Origin: Flavivirga aquimarina
GTDB lineage: Bacteria; Bacteroidota; Bacteroidia; Flavobacteriales; Flavobacteriaceae
Length of the DNA: 64,000 nucleotides
Direction of reading: 5' to 3'
Assembly (NCBI RefSeq): GCF_030540835.1
Contig: NZ_JAUOEK010000142.1
Span: 1 to 64,000 of the forward strand
Below the pieces are notes generated by a model, which worked only from the letters and a program-made list of their open reading frames with translations, had not been told where the DNA came from and did not search any database. Below are positions 16,551 through 25,664 of this stretch, in pieces. The translations under genes and the position numbers were made by a program. The first letter of the stretch is position 1. The number at the start of each line of letters is the position of its first letter.

Positions 16551-17339
16551 ATGAAATTTTTGTGCTTTATGTTTGTATTGTTTTTTCTATGTTTTCAATT
16601 AGAAGGGCAAAACGTAGATTTTGTTTTTAGTAAAGAATTTAACGATTTAATTGCATTAAAAGAAGGCAAATCCCCTTATGCCTTTGAAATATTATCTGAA
16701 GAACGTACTACTACCATTAAAAAACCTACCACGACTCGTATATCTAAGTTTTATAAACGAACTTTAGCATTTGCAGAAAAAGCTAAAAGCGATAGTACAA
16801 AAATTGCTCAGCTAAAAAAGGAATCAAAATTTACACCTGAAATTGCAAAAGAACTCAATGAGGCAGATGTGAACAGCAGATTAAAGATAGCTAGAAGGAG
16901 TTTAAAAACGACTAAGAAATATGATATAATACCTAGTGAAGTTATAATTAAAACTTCTAATGAATTAAAAATTCGAAGAAATATTTTTAAGCCACAGCAT
17001 ATTATAATTGGTGAATATAAAAGTCTAGGTTCATATTATGTAGCAAAAGGGATCAATGGTTATAGCGAAAGAAGCTTAATTTCTGTTGCCGACGCAAAAG
17101 AAAATAAATTAACAAAAGAACATTTTCTGTTTGATGATATTTTTGAAGTTATACAAAATATAGAAACAAATGTTATATATATGGTTTATCCTTCTTTTTT
17201 AGAAAAATACCCAATTAATAAAATAGCAAATCAAAAACAATATCAAGGTAAAATTGATCTGTCTGAAAAAGAATATATTAATCATATAGATAAAGAATTA
17301 GACTCTTTAATTTTAAACTATAAAAATATATTAAAATAG
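16551..17339 (+). CDS. Secreted/periplasmic hypothetical protein
   Basis: A 262-aa protein with a signal peptide (MKFLCFMFVLFFLCFQLEGQ) and a Lys-rich, mainly helical mature part (FTPEIAKELNEADVNSRLKIARRSLKTTKKY) followed by a more beta-like region ending in acidic and Lys-rich helix. No catalytic motif, lipobox or membrane anchor is visible and the family is not recognised. It is transcribed from its own -7 box and ends at a bidirectional terminator shared with leuB. Confidence 0.6.
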   Translation: MKFLCFMFVLFFLCFQLEGQNVDFVFSKEFNDLIALKEGKSPYAFEILSEERTTTIKKPTTTRISKFYKRTLAFAEKAKSDSTKIAQLKKESKFTPEIAKELNEADVNSRLKIARRSLKTTKKYDIIPSEVIIKTSNELKIRRNIFKPQHIIIGEYKSLGSYYVAKGINGYSERSLISVADAKENKLTKEHFLFDDIFEVIQNIETNVIYMVYPSFLEKYPINKIANQKQYQGKIDLSEKEYINHIDKELDSLILNYKNILK

Positions 17340-17371
17340 AGAATGCTAAAGAGCTGCTTTATTAAAAAAGC

Positions 17372-17410
17372 AAAAGACCTGTTAAGAAATAATACTTTAC
17401 AGGTCTTTTT
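17372..17410. terminator. Bidirectional terminator between convergent genes
   Basis: AAAAGACCTGT (17372-17382) pairs with ACAGGTCTTTT (17399-17409). A-rich and T-rich flanks let it serve the secreted-protein gene on plus and leuB on minus. Confidence 0.8.
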
Positions 17411-17434
17411 ATATATGTTAGAGTAGTATATATT

Positions 17435-18493
17435 CTAAATATTAGCAGCCAACCAGTCTCCTACTTCTTTGGTTCCGTAAGCTTTTCCACCGTTAGCTAA
17501 ATCTTCAGTTACAACACCTTCAGCAAGCGATTTGTTAACAACGTCTCTAATAGCAGCACCTTCTTCAGGTAAGTTAAATGCTGTTTCAAACATCATAGCA
17601 GCAGATAACACTGTTGCTAAAGGGTTTGCTATGTTTAATCCTGTTGCTTGCGGATACGAACCGTGAATAGGCTCAAACAAAGCGATATCACTTCCCATAG
17701 ATGCAGAAGGCATCAGTCCCATCGATCCTGAAATAACAGAGGCTTCATCTGTTAAAATATCTCCAAATAAATTTTCGGTAATCAATACATCATAACTATT
17801 TGGCCATTGTACTAAACGCATGGCTACAGCATCAACAAATTCGTAAGACACCTCTACTTCTGGATAATCTTTCTCCATAGCTTGAACTGTTTCTCTCCAT
17901 AAACGTGATGTTTCCAATACATTAGCTTTATCAACACAACATAGTTTTTTAGAACGAGTCATAGCTAATTCAAAACCTTTTTTAGCTAATCGTTGTACTT
18001 CTGCTCTGGTATATACACAGTTATCGTAAGCAGTTTCACCTTCATCCCTTCTACCCTTTTCTCCAAAGTAAATACCTCCGGTTAATTCGCGTAAAAACAC
18101 TAAATCGGTACCTTCTATACGTTCTTTTTTCAAAGGAGACTTTTCTATTAATGAAGGAAATGTAAAAGTTGGTCTTACATTAGCGAACAGACCTAATTTT
18201 TTACGCATTTTTAATAATCCTTGCTCCGGACGCACCTTCGCAGAAGGATCGTTATCGAAACGTGGGTGACCAATAGCACCAAACAAAACCGCATCTGAAG
18301 CAGCACAAACATCATGTGTTTCATCCGGATAAGGTTCTCCAACGGCATCAATTGCCGCAGCACCTGTCAATGCTGGTTTCCAAGTTATTTCGTGTCCGAA
18401 TTTTTTAGCAACAGCATCACTTACCTTTACAGCTTGATCTATTACTTCTGGTCCTATACCGTCTCCGGCTAAAAGCGCAATATTAAATTTCAT
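17435..18493 (-). CDS. leuB: 3-Isopropylmalate dehydrogenase
   Basis: The 352-aa cytosolic enzyme oxidatively decarboxylates 3-isopropylmalate with NAD, the third step of leucine synthesis, and may also process the citramalate-derived analogue. Seen in sequence are [15 protein letters not shown] near the start, [13 protein letters not shown], the [12 protein letters not shown] loop, [16 protein letters not shown], and the nucleotide/metal motif [28 protein letters not shown] followed by [18 protein letters not shown]. It is the last gene of the leuC-leuD-synthase-leuB unit, 16 bp after the synthase, and ends at a strong terminator. Confidence 0.96.
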   Translation of the reverse strand: MKFNIALLAGDGIGPEVIDQAVKVSDAVAKKFGHEITWKPALTGAAAIDAVGEPYPDETHDVCAASDAVLFGAIGHPRFDNDPSAKVRPEQGLLKMRKKLGLFANVRPTFTFPSLIEKSPLKKERIEGTDLVFLRELTGGIYFGEKGRRDEGETAYDNCVYTRAEVQRLAKKGFELAMTRSKKLCCVDKANVLETSRLWRETVQAMEKDYPEVEVSYEFVDAVAMRLVQWPNSYDVLITENLFGDILTDEASVISGSMGLMPSASMGSDIALFEPIHGSYPQATGLNIANPLATVLSAAMMFETAFNLPEEGAAIRDVVNKSLAEGVVTEDLANGGKAYGTKEVGDWLAANI

Positions 18494-18509
18494 TTATTTT
18501 ATTGTAATC

Positions 18510-20030
18510 TTAGTTAATAATAATGTTTAGCATTTTTTCGGTCGCTTTAATAGCAGACACTGCTTGATCTGAATCCAGACCACGTGTTTTAAACTCTTTC
18601 TCCGTATTTTTCCAGGTAATAACGGTTTCACACAACGCGTCCGAATGACTTCCCGGTGGGATTCTCACTACATAATCTATTAAATCTGGTAATACCATTT
18701 TTTTCTTTTTAAAAATGTTTCTAACTGCATTCATAAAAGCATCAAATTGCCCATCTCCTTGTGCATTTTCTTCAAAAGTATCATGGTGTATAGTAATAGA
18801 AACGGTTGTCGATGGCTTTAACCCTTTTGAGTGTGTTAGCACATAAGAGTTAACTTTTACCTTTTCTTCATAGCTTTGGTCTAAGACATCAGAAATAATA
18901 TAAGGCAGGTCTTCTTTTGTAACCACCTGTTTTTTATCACCTAATTCTATAATACGCTGTGTTACCTGTCTTAAATCATCATCATCGAGTTGAAGTCCTA
19001 ATTCTTGTAAATTTTTCTGAATATTAGCTTTACCAGACGACTTTCCTAAAGCATACTTACGGGTTCTTCCAAAACGTTCTGGTAATAAATCACTAAAATA
19101 CAGGTTCTTTTTATTGTCGCCATCGGCATGTATACCAGCAGTTTGCGTAAATACATTCGCTCCAATTACAGGTTTATTGGCTGGAATCATAACCCCAGAA
19201 AACGTTTCTACCAATTTGCTAACAGTATATAAAACCTTTTCATTTACACCAACTTCTATGCCTGGCATAAAGTCATTAATTACAGCAATTGCACTAGACA
19301 TAGGCGCATTACCGGCTCGTTCACCCATGCCATTAACGGTTAAATGAAGTCCATCTGCACCTGCCTTAAGTGCTTCCATGACATTGGCAACTCCTAAATC
19401 GTAATCGTTGTGTGCATGAAAATCGAAATGCAAACTCGGATATTTATCTTTAATTTCTTTTACAAAATCGTAAGACTCTTTAGGTGTAATAACACCTAAT
19501 GTATCTGGAAGCATAATACGCTTTATCGGTTGTGTTGAAAGGAATTCTAAAAACTCAAAAACATAGTCTTTAGAATTGCGCATACCATTACTCCAATCTT
19601 CTAAATAAATATTGGTTTCAATACCTTTTTCTTGAGCTAATGAAATAACTTCTGATATTTCTTTAAAATGCTGACTAGAAGTCTTTTTGAGTTGATGAGT
19701 TAAATGGTTTAATGAGCCTTTTGCTAATAAATTTTGCACTTTAGCTCCTGCTTCAATCATCCAATCTATTGAAACTCCTTTATCAACAAAAGTAAGTACT
19801 TCAACAGTATTTAAATACCCATTTTCTTTGGCCCAGACAGTTACATCTTTTACAGCTTGAAGTTCTCCTTCAGATACTCTGGCAGATGCGATTTCTATGC
19901 GGTCGGCTTTTAACTCTTCTAATAATAGCTTTGCAATGGTAAGTTTCTCTGAAGCAGAAAACGACACGCTCGAGGTTTGTTCACCATCGCGCAATGTCGT
20001 GTCCATTATTTCTATTTTCCTAGTTGCCAT
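18510..20030 (-). CDS. Citramalate synthase-like / 2-isopropylmalate synthase
   Basis: A 506-aa member of the LeuA/CimA/HCS family that condenses acetyl-CoA with a 2-oxo acid. The TIM-barrel half carries MDTTLRDGEQTSSVSFS and the metal-binding FHAHNDYD. Its C-terminal half has the allosteric LeuA dimer domain (about 360-500; VRIPPGSHSDALCETVITW). From memory, details such as DRIEIASARVSEGEL, NIYLEDWSNGMRNS, FTQTAGIHADGDNKKNLY and PERFGRTRKYALGKSSGKA resemble the Leptospira-type citramalate synthase (pyruvate route to isoleucine) more than classical LeuA. Co-transcription with leuCD and leuB fits either role. Substrate is therefore uncertain and family firm. Confidence 0.85.
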   Translation of the reverse strand: MATRKIEIMDTTLRDGEQTSSVSFSASEKLTIAKLLLEELKADRIEIASARVSEGELQAVKDVTVWAKENGYLNTVEVLTFVDKGVSIDWMIEAGAKVQNLLAKGSLNHLTHQLKKTSSQHFKEISEVISLAQEKGIETNIYLEDWSNGMRNSKDYVFEFLEFLSTQPIKRIMLPDTLGVITPKESYDFVKEIKDKYPSLHFDFHAHNDYDLGVANVMEALKAGADGLHLTVNGMGERAGNAPMSSAIAVINDFMPGIEVGVNEKVLYTVSKLVETFSGVMIPANKPVIGANVFTQTAGIHADGDNKKNLYFSDLLPERFGRTRKYALGKSSGKANIQKNLQELGLQLDDDDLRQVTQRIIELGDKKQVVTKEDLPYIISDVLDQSYEEKVKVNSYVLTHSKGLKPSTTVSITIHHDTFEENAQGDGQFDAFMNAVRNIFKKKKMVLPDLIDYVVRIPPGSHSDALCETVITWKNTEKEFKTRGLDSDQAVSAIKATEKMLNIIIN

Positions 20031-20032
20031 TT

Positions 20033-20629
20033 TTATAACATAAGCCCATTTGCAAATGTTTCTATGTCTCCCTTAATGTTTTGCAAATAATCAATATCAT
20101 CAAAACCATTAAGCATATTTTCTTTTTTGTAACTGTTAATCTCAAAAGATTCTTGGTCACCCGTAGCCTTTATAGTGATGGTTTGTTCTGGTAAACTCAC
20201 CTCTATTTCTGTATTGGCATCTTCGTATATGGCATTGAAAATTTTCTCAGAAAATTCAGGACTTACTTGTACAGGCAAAACCCCTATGTTTAAACAGTTA
20301 TTTTTAAAAATATCTGCAAAAAAACTGGATACTACACAACGAAATCCATAGTCGTAAACCGCCCAGGCAGCATGTTCTCTAGAAGACCCAGAACCAAAAT
20401 TCTTACCTCCTACTAATATCTTACCACTGTATACTGGATTGTTTAATACAAAGTTTTCTTTAGGGGTATTATCGCTATTATATCTCCAATCTCTAAATAA
20501 ATTATCTCCAAACCCTTTACGCTCTGTAGCTTTTAAGAATCTTGCAGGTATAATTTGATCGGTATCAACATTTTCTAGCGGTAATGGAACTGCTGTACTT
20601 GTTAGTATATTAAATTTATCGTAAGCCAT
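20033..20629 (-). CDS. leuD: 3-Isopropylmalate dehydratase small subunit
   Basis: The 198-aa subunit forms the swivel domain of isopropylmalate isomerase together with LeuC. Typical motifs are AVPLPLENVDTDQIIPARFLK and KNFGSGSSREHAAWAVYDYGFRCVVSSFFADIFKNNCLNIGVLPV. It lies 2 bp before the synthase gene and 52 bp after leuC. That gap holds a short repeat. Confidence 0.96.
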   Translation of the reverse strand: MAYDKFNILTSTAVPLPLENVDTDQIIPARFLKATERKGFGDNLFRDWRYNSDNTPKENFVLNNPVYSGKILVGGKNFGSGSSREHAAWAVYDYGFRCVVSSFFADIFKNNCLNIGVLPVQVSPEFSEKIFNAIYEDANTEIEVSLPEQTITIKATGDQESFEINSYKKENMLNGFDDIDYLQNIKGDIETFANGLML

Positions 20630-20639
20630 ATTTTAGTAT

Positions 20640-20664
20640 TCAGTTGCCAGTGTTCAGCTGGCAG
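20640..20664. repeat. Short palindromic repeat between leuC and leuD
   Basis: TGCCA (20645-20649) and TGGCA (20659-20663) face each other inside cagttgccagtgttcagctg, which also reads as two near-direct copies of cagt-gcca. It is a small flavobacterial-style intergenic repeat without a T tract, so it is unlikely to be a terminator within the operon. Confidence 0.45.
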
Positions 20665-20681
20665 TATTATATATTATTCTT

Positions 20682-22076
20682 TTATATTAAGTCTCTAGGA
20701 TCGGTTACTACGCCTGTAACTGCAGCTGCTGCTGCAACTAATGGACTAGCAAGTAATGTTCTGGAACCAGGTCCTTGACGTCCTTCAAAATTTCTGTTAG
20801 AGGTACTTACTGCATATTTTCCAGCAGGAACTTTATCATCATTCATTGCCAAACATGCCGAACAACCCGGTTGTCTTAATACAAATCCAGCTTCTGTAAT
20901 AACATCTAAGATTCCTTCTTCCTTAATTTTATCTTCTACTTCGTGTGAACCAGGAACTAACCAAGCAGTTACATGATCTGCTTTTTGTTTTCCTTTAACT
21001 ATAGATGCAAAAGCTCTAAAGTCTTCAATTCTACCATTTGTACAACTTCCTAAGAAAACATAATCGATCTTTTTACCAATCATAGAGTCATTTTCTTCGT
21101 ACCCCATATAGTCTAAAGACTTTTTGTAAGTCGCAACACCACCTTCAATAGCATCGGCATTAGGGATATTATTAGAAATACCAATTCCCATACCCGGATT
21201 AGTACCGTAGGTAATCATAGGTTCTATGTCGCTGGCAGGAAATGTTAACTCTTTATCGAAAGTTGCGTCGTTATCGGTTTTTAAGGTTTTCCAATAAGCT
21301 ACAGCCTTATCCCAATCTTCACCTTTTGGCGATAATGGTTTATCTTTTAAATATTCGAAAGTTGTTTCGTCTGGAGCAATCATTCCACCACGAGCACCCA
21401 TTTCTATAGAAAGGTTACAAACGGTCATACGACCTTCCATAGTCATGTTTTCAAAAACATCACCGGCATATTCTACAAAATATCCAGTAGCACCAGAAGT
21501 TGTTAATTTTGAAATGATATAAAGTGCTACATCTTTAGGGGTCACTCCTTTTCCTAATTGCCCATTTACGTTAATGCGCATTTTTTTAGGTTTTGGCTGC
21601 ATGATACATTGCGTAGATAGCACCATTTCAACTTCAGAGGTTCCAATACCAAAGGCTATGGCGCCAAAAGCGCCATGTGTAGAGGTATGTGAGTCTCCAC
21701 AAACAATAGTTGCTCCAGGAAATGTAATGCCGTTTTCTGGGCCTACAACGTGAACAATACCATTTTTTTTATGGCCTAATCCCCAATGGCTAATCCCATA
21801 TTCGTTAGAATTATCTTCTAAAGCTTTTAGTTGATTTGCAGATAATGGGTCTTCAACTGGTAAATGTTGATTAATAGTTGGTGTATTATGATCGGCAGTA
21901 GCAAATGTACGCTCTGGATACAAAACGCTTAACCCTCTATTTTTTAACCCTAAAAATGCTACAGGACTTGTTACTTCGTGTATAAAATGGCGGTCTATAA
22001 AGAATACATCCGGTCCATCTTCAATTTTTCTTACAACATGCGAATCCCACACTTTATCAAATAACGATTTACTCAT
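20682..22076 (-). CDS. leuC: 3-Isopropylmalate dehydratase large subunit
   Basis: The 464-aa aconitase-family enzyme isomerises 2- to 3-isopropylmalate with a [4Fe-4S] cluster. Cluster cysteines are seen in [13 protein letters not shown] and in [44 protein letters not shown] is the substrate/cluster region. It is the first gene of the leu operon and has a -7 box 68 bp upstream. It may serve both leucine and the citramalate branch, since leuCD enzymes act on both in organisms with that route. Confidence 0.96.
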   Translation of the reverse strand: MSKSLFDKVWDSHVVRKIEDGPDVFFIDRHFIHEVTSPVAFLGLKNRGLSVLYPERTFATADHNTPTINQHLPVEDPLSANQLKALEDNSNEYGISHWGLGHKKNGIVHVVGPENGITFPGATIVCGDSHTSTHGAFGAIAFGIGTSEVEMVLSTQCIMQPKPKKMRINVNGQLGKGVTPKDVALYIISKLTTSGATGYFVEYAGDVFENMTMEGRMTVCNLSIEMGARGGMIAPDETTFEYLKDKPLSPKGEDWDKAVAYWKTLKTDNDATFDKELTFPASDIEPMITYGTNPGMGIGISNNIPNADAIEGGVATYKKSLDYMGYEENDSMIGKKIDYVFLGSCTNGRIEDFRAFASIVKGKQKADHVTAWLVPGSHEVEDKIKEEGILDVITEAGFVLRQPGCSACLAMNDDKVPAGKYAVSTSNRNFEGRQGPGSRTLLASPLVAAAAAVTGVVTDPRDLI

Positions 22077-22143
22077 AAATATCTTAAATTTAATTTTGAA
22101 ACTCCCTGTTTTTATATAAAAAACTCAGGAAACTATAAGAAAA

Positions 22144-22151
22144 CAAATTTA
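22144..22151 (-). promoter_or_regulatory. leuC operon -7 box TAAATTTG
   Basis: Read on the minus strand the sequence is TAAATTTG, a TAnnTTTG match 68 bp upstream of the leuC ATG. The leader that would follow (~60 nt) contains a TTTTT/AAAAA-type hairpin but no Leu-rich peptide and no terminator. Confidence 0.5.
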
Positions 22152-22303
22152 TAAAAAACCGACTTTTTAATCATCATATAATAAAAATTAAGGCGCTTTG
22201 CCCTATATTTTTACAGGATTATTAATGGAATTGTAAAAAATCGATTTTATTTCAATAGAACTGCATGTTTGCTACAAATTTTAAAACCATGCATTTTGTT
22301 AAA

Positions 22304-22690
22304 CTATCTTAATCTGTCTACAACGTATTCTACTTGTGTTTTTCCATGTGGTTTTGCTCTTCCATCGCCTCCTAAATTAACCATAACAATGTTGGAAATG
22401 GTAATAATTGTTTCATGCGTCATTTTGTTTCTAACTTCACTACTTAACGTAATGGAAGCGCTACCAAATTTAACGACTTCAATCCCTATTTCTACAATAT
22501 CACCTTGCTTTGCAGAGGATTTAAAATCTATTTCGCTCATGTATTTGGTAACCACTTTTTGATTTTCCAGTTGTATAATTGTGTATAAAGCGGCTTCTTC
22601 ATCTATCCATTCTAAAAGACGACCTCCAAATAATGTTCCGTTTGGATTTAAATCTTCGGGTTTTACCCATTTGCGTGTGTGAAATTTCAT
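22304..22690 (-). CDS. Hotdog-fold acyl-CoA thioesterase (YciA-like)
   Basis: A 128-aa single hotdog domain. The motif NPNGTLFGGRLLEWIDEEAALYT (about 16-38) carries the family's Asn and Asp/Glu active-site region, followed by VVTKYMSEIDFKSSAKQGDIVEIGIEVVKFGSASITLSSEV. It hydrolyses acyl-CoA esters, and chain-length preference is not readable. The gene lies 19 bp downstream of the DUF72 gene on the same strand and probably shares its transcript. Confidence 0.88.
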   Translation of the reverse strand: MKFHTRKWVKPEDLNPNGTLFGGRLLEWIDEEAALYTIIQLENQKVVTKYMSEIDFKSSAKQGDIVEIGIEVVKFGSASITLSSEVRNKMTHETIITISNIVMVNLGGDGRAKPHGKTQVEYVVDRLR

Positions 22691-22709
22691 TTTATTCTTA
22701 ATAATTTGG

Positions 22710-23597
22710 TTAAAATAATTTTTGTTGTGTGTTTTCGTTCGGAATTATTAATGAATAGTTTAGTTCTTTATTTAGTTTTTTTATGAAATATGCCGATAAT
22801 AATGGTGATTCTTTTTCTATATTTTGGTGAATAAAGAAATCAATTTCCTTGATTCCTGAATCTTTCCAAAGTTTTAATCGCTTTACCCAATCATCTAAAC
22901 GAGAATAGTCCGTTTCATGGTTAGCACCTACGTATCTAACAAAGGCTGTAGCGTTGGTTAAACGCATATGCATTAAATCTCGCCGACCTGCTGTATCTAC
23001 TATAACATTGGATATATTGTTTTCTTCTAATAATTGGTATAACTCTTGGGATACCGTGGCATCGTTATACCAGTTTGTATGCCTAAATTCAACAGCTAAT
23101 GGAACTTCTTTTGGCCAATTTTCTACAAAAGAGATTACTTTATTAAAATCTTTGGGAGCAAAATTACTATGCATTTGCAAAAAGATGGTGCCTAGTTTTT
23201 CTTTTAAATTGGAAGCATTGTATAAATAATTTTCAACAATCGCCTGAGTTTCATTTAATCGTTTCCAATGACTTATTTCCTGATTTAATTTAGGGAAGAA
23301 TTTAAACCCTTTGGGGGTTTTATCGTACCAGGTGGCAAATTGTTCAGCTGGAAAAATTCTATAAAACGTGGCGTTTAATTCTATGGCATTGAATTGACTC
23401 GAATAATAACCTAATTCGTCTTTGGTTCCTCTTGGATAAAATCCTTTGAGGTCTGCCCTATTCCATTTAGCACAACCCACATAAATTTCGGGAACATTAT
23501 CATCTTTCACATGGCTTAATACCCGATTGGTATCTAAATGGTCTTTGGGTAAAGTAAAATCAATTATTTCCGGGTTATTTACACTTCCAAATTTCAT
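22710..23597 (-). CDS. DUF72 (YecE-like) family protein
   Basis: A 295-aa TIM-barrel-type protein of the DUF72 family. Visible signatures are IYVGCAKWNRADLKGFYPRGT, YSSQFNAIELNATFYRIFP, FKFFPKLNQEISH and VPLAVEFRHTNWY. Biochemical function is unknown in general. A TAnnTTTG box (23602-23609) lies so close to the ATG that the transcript may be leaderless. The thioesterase follows in the same unit. Confidence 0.9.
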   Translation of the reverse strand: MKFGSVNNPEIIDFTLPKDHLDTNRVLSHVKDDNVPEIYVGCAKWNRADLKGFYPRGTKDELGYYSSQFNAIELNATFYRIFPAEQFATWYDKTPKGFKFFPKLNQEISHWKRLNETQAIVENYLYNASNLKEKLGTIFLQMHSNFAPKDFNKVISFVENWPKEVPLAVEFRHTNWYNDATVSQELYQLLEENNISNVIVDTAGRRDLMHMRLTNATAFVRYVGANHETDYSRLDDWVKRLKLWKDSGIKEIDFFIHQNIEKESPLLSAYFIKKLNKELNYSLIIPNENTQQKLF

Positions 23598-23601
23598 ACG
23601 T

Positions 23602-23609
23602 CAAAAGTA
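23602..23609 (-). promoter_or_regulatory. -7 box TACTTTTG abutting the DUF72 start
   Basis: On the minus strand TACTTTTG ends 5 bp before the ATG (23597). With the usual spacing, transcription would begin at or next to the start codon, predicting a leaderless or nearly leaderless mRNA. The alternative is a later start codon. Confidence 0.4.
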
Positions 23610-23683
23610 AATATTTTGTAAATCATTTTTGTGTTTTTAAAGTATTAACAAAAAATTTAACATACTATGTTTAGAAAATTTTA

Positions 23684-23707
23684 TATATTTGGAACGTTCA
23701 TTTCAAA
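23684..23707 (+). promoter_or_regulatory. tetR promoter -7 box with overlapping operator
   Basis: TATATTTG (23684-23691) is a perfect -7 box. It overlaps a 20-bp imperfect palindrome (23688-23707) with halves TTTGGAACG and ATTTCAAA. Nearly the same 20 bp stand before the SDR gene at 24310-24329. The arrangement fits autorepression by the TetR protein encoded downstream. Confidence 0.6.
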
Positions 23708-23712
23708 TAAAA

Positions 23713-24294
23713 ATGCCAAAAGTAGAAACATTTGATAAAGAGTTAGTTTTAAAAAAAGCCACCTATGTCTTTCATAACAAGGGGTTTAATGCTACATCTA
23801 TGCAAGACTTAGTAGATGCTACAGCTCTTAACAGATCGAGTATATACAACTCTTTTGGAAGCAAACTAGATTTATTTTTAGAATGCTTGAAATCTTATGA
23901 AAATATATATACCATAAAAATTTGTGAAACTTTACATAAAGCAGATAATTCATTACATGCTATAGAACTTCTTTTTGAATTTTATATAAATGAAATTATC
24001 AATGATAAAGATGGTAAGGGATGTTTAGTTGTTAATTGTGCCTCAGAAATGGCAAATCAAGAACAATCGCTTACAAATTTTTTATGTTCAAATCAGGATT
24101 CTTTTATAGAATTATTGGAAGGATTAGTCTTAAAAGGCCAGGAAGAGTCTACTATTAATCTCAAAAGAACTTCTAAAGAATATGCTTTTTATTTATTATC
24201 CTCTATACGAGGCTTAAGAACTACTGGGATTTTAATATCTAATAAGAAAGACTTGCAAACAATTGCAAAAACTATAATACAAACGTTAATTTAA
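23713..24294 (+). CDS. TetR/AcrR family transcriptional regulator
   Basis: A 193-aa repressor from ATG 23713 (MPKVETFDKE). An in-frame TTG at 23689 would lie inside the promoter, so it is rejected. The N-terminal helix-turn-helix is typical: VLKKATYVFHNKGFNATSMQDLVDATALNRSSIYNSFGSKLDLFLECL (residues about 11-58). The helical C-terminal domain (60-193) would bind an unknown ligand. It stands 50 bp before an SDR gene that carries the same operator, so it probably represses itself and that dehydrogenase. Confidence 0.92.
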   Translation: MPKVETFDKELVLKKATYVFHNKGFNATSMQDLVDATALNRSSIYNSFGSKLDLFLECLKSYENIYTIKICETLHKADNSLHAIELLFEFYINEIINDKDGKGCLVVNCASEMANQEQSLTNFLCSNQDSFIELLEGLVLKGQEESTINLKRTSKEYAFYLLSSIRGLRTTGILISNKKDLQTIAKTIIQTLI

Positions 24295-24309
24295 TTTTTT
24301 TTAATCCTA

Positions 24310-24329
24310 TTTGGAACGATTGTTTCAAA
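24310..24329 (+). promoter_or_regulatory. Second TetR operator, upstream of SDR gene
   Basis: An imperfect palindrome with halves TTTGGAACG and GTTTCAAA, 15 bp before the SDR start. It matches the operator at 23688-23707 in 17 of 20 positions. Its conservation between two otherwise different intergenic stretches is the main argument for binding. Confidence 0.6.
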
Positions 24330-24344
24330 TAAAAAATGTAAATC

Positions 24345-25094
24345 ATGAATAAATTGAAAAACAAAGTCGCTGTTATAACTGGCGCAAATAGCGGTATTGG
24401 CTTAGCAACAGCCAAACTATTTTTAGAAGAAGGTGCTAAAGTTGTTATTTCTGGAAGAAGACAAGAAGCATTGAACGAGGCTGCAGAAAACCTAGAAGGT
24501 GATTTTATTACGGTTTTGGCAGATGTATCTGTACCAGAAGACAATGTAAAGCTAATAAATGAAGCTACAAATGCATTTGGAACTATTGATATCTTATTTC
24601 TTAATGCAGGAATTGCCCCTGTTTCTCCTGTTGAAACGGTTGATAAAGACCATTATGATGCTGTTTTTAACACGAATGTTAAAGGTCCTATTTTGGCTAC
24701 TAAAGAAGCCTTGCCACATCTAAATGATGGTGGTACGGTGTTGTTTACCAGTTCTATTGTAAATCAAAAAGCATTTGATGGTTTTGGTGTGTATTCTGCT
24801 AGTAAAGGCGCTTTGCGTTCTTTCTCGAAAGTATTGACTTCTGAAGTGAAATCTAGAGGGATACGTGTAAACACAATTGCTCCAGGACCAATTGACACGC
24901 CTATTTACGGAAAATTAGGGTTGCCTGAGGAAGTTCTGGAAGAAACGGCAAAAGGTTTTGCAGGGATGGTACCTCTGGGGCGTTTTGGAGCTTCTGAAGA
25001 AATCGCAAAAACGGCTTTATTCTTGGCTTCTGATGATGCTTCATATATAAACGGTGTTGAGTTAGTGGTTGATGGCGGTTTAAGTCAAATATAG
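24345..25094 (+). CDS. SDR-family oxidoreductase
   Basis: A 249-aa classical short-chain dehydrogenase with the Rossmann motif TGANSGIG (13-20), NAG (LNAGIAPV) and a catalytic Ser-Tyr-Lys set (TSSIVNQ; YSASKGAL). Its C-terminus is the usual LASDDASYINGVELVVDGGLSQI. It probably reduces a small carbonyl compound with NAD(P)H. Control by the neighbouring TetR protein, as in many reactive-aldehyde or quinone responses, is inferred from the shared operator. A terminator follows immediately. Confidence 0.92.
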   Translation: MNKLKNKVAVITGANSGIGLATAKLFLEEGAKVVISGRRQEALNEAAENLEGDFITVLADVSVPEDNVKLINEATNAFGTIDILFLNAGIAPVSPVETVDKDHYDAVFNTNVKGPILATKEALPHLNDGGTVLFTSSIVNQKAFDGFGVYSASKGALRSFSKVLTSEVKSRGIRVNTIAPGPIDTPIYGKLGLPEEVLEETAKGFAGMVPLGRFGASEEIAKTALFLASDDASYINGVELVVDGGLSQI

Positions 25095-25106
25095 ATCTTT
25101 TTATGT

Positions 25107-25139
25107 AAATGACTGAAAATGAATGTTTTCAGTCATTTT
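25107..25139 (+). terminator. Terminator after SDR gene
   Basis: AAATGACTGAAAA (25107-25119) is perfectly complementary to TTTTCAGTCATTT (25126-25138), with a 6-nt loop. The stem is 13 bp and is followed by a short T run. Confidence 0.8.
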
Positions 25140-25222
25140 GTTAATAAGATCGTTAACAATTACGGGTTAAGTTTCATTTTTTCGGTTTATAAAATCTATA
25201 CTTTTATAAAAAACATCGTATT

Positions 25223-25639
25223 ATGAACACAAGACAATTTAACCTTAAAAGTATTCGTCCGGAAGTCCTAGCAACTACGATTAATGATACTATGAGTAGT
25301 GATGAGCGTTTTCAAAACTTAGTTTTGCGACCTATAGCTACGTTGCAAAATGACTTGTTAATTGCTGTTTTTAAAAATTACATTGTTAAGCATAAATCGG
25401 TTTTTTATGATTTGTCTGTAGAGAAACGCATGATCTATATTGAAAATGCCATTCAAAAAGACATGAAATTTAGAAATGCTTTAAAGGGCATGATTATCGG
25501 ACAATTTACTGTCGAAGAATATCAAATATACATACAGAATTCATCTGCTTTGAATAAACGGATGATGCGCATCGTTAAAGAGCGTTTACTAAGTAATATT
25601 CAACTTTTTGAAAAACCAGAATTACTTGAAGCTGTTTAA
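25223..25639 (+). CDS. Conserved-looking hypothetical protein (138 aa)
   Basis: A mostly helical, soluble protein (SIRPEVLATTINDTMSSDERFQNLVLRPI...LQNDLLIAVFKNYIVKHK...MKFRNALKGMIIGQFT...IYIQNSSALNKRMMRIVKERLLSNIQLFE). It resembles a small protein common in Flavobacteriaceae that is sometimes labelled glyoxalase, but it has no visible glyoxalase metal site. It has its own unit between the SDR terminator and the convergent DUF2461 gene. Function is unknown. Confidence 0.65.
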   Translation: MNTRQFNLKSIRPEVLATTINDTMSSDERFQNLVLRPIATLQNDLLIAVFKNYIVKHKSVFYDLSVEKRMIYIENAIQKDMKFRNALKGMIIGQFTVEEYQIYIQNSSALNKRMMRIVKERLLSNIQLFEKPELLEAV

Positions 25640-25664
25640 TCTTTAAAAAAATGCCGTATACCTC

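Noticed and set aside
22077-22303. Leucine leader peptide/attenuator before leuC
   Set aside because: The only small ORF (MMIKKSVFYKFVFL) is not Leu-rich, no terminator follows, and a -7 box at 22144-22151 lies downstream of most of it.
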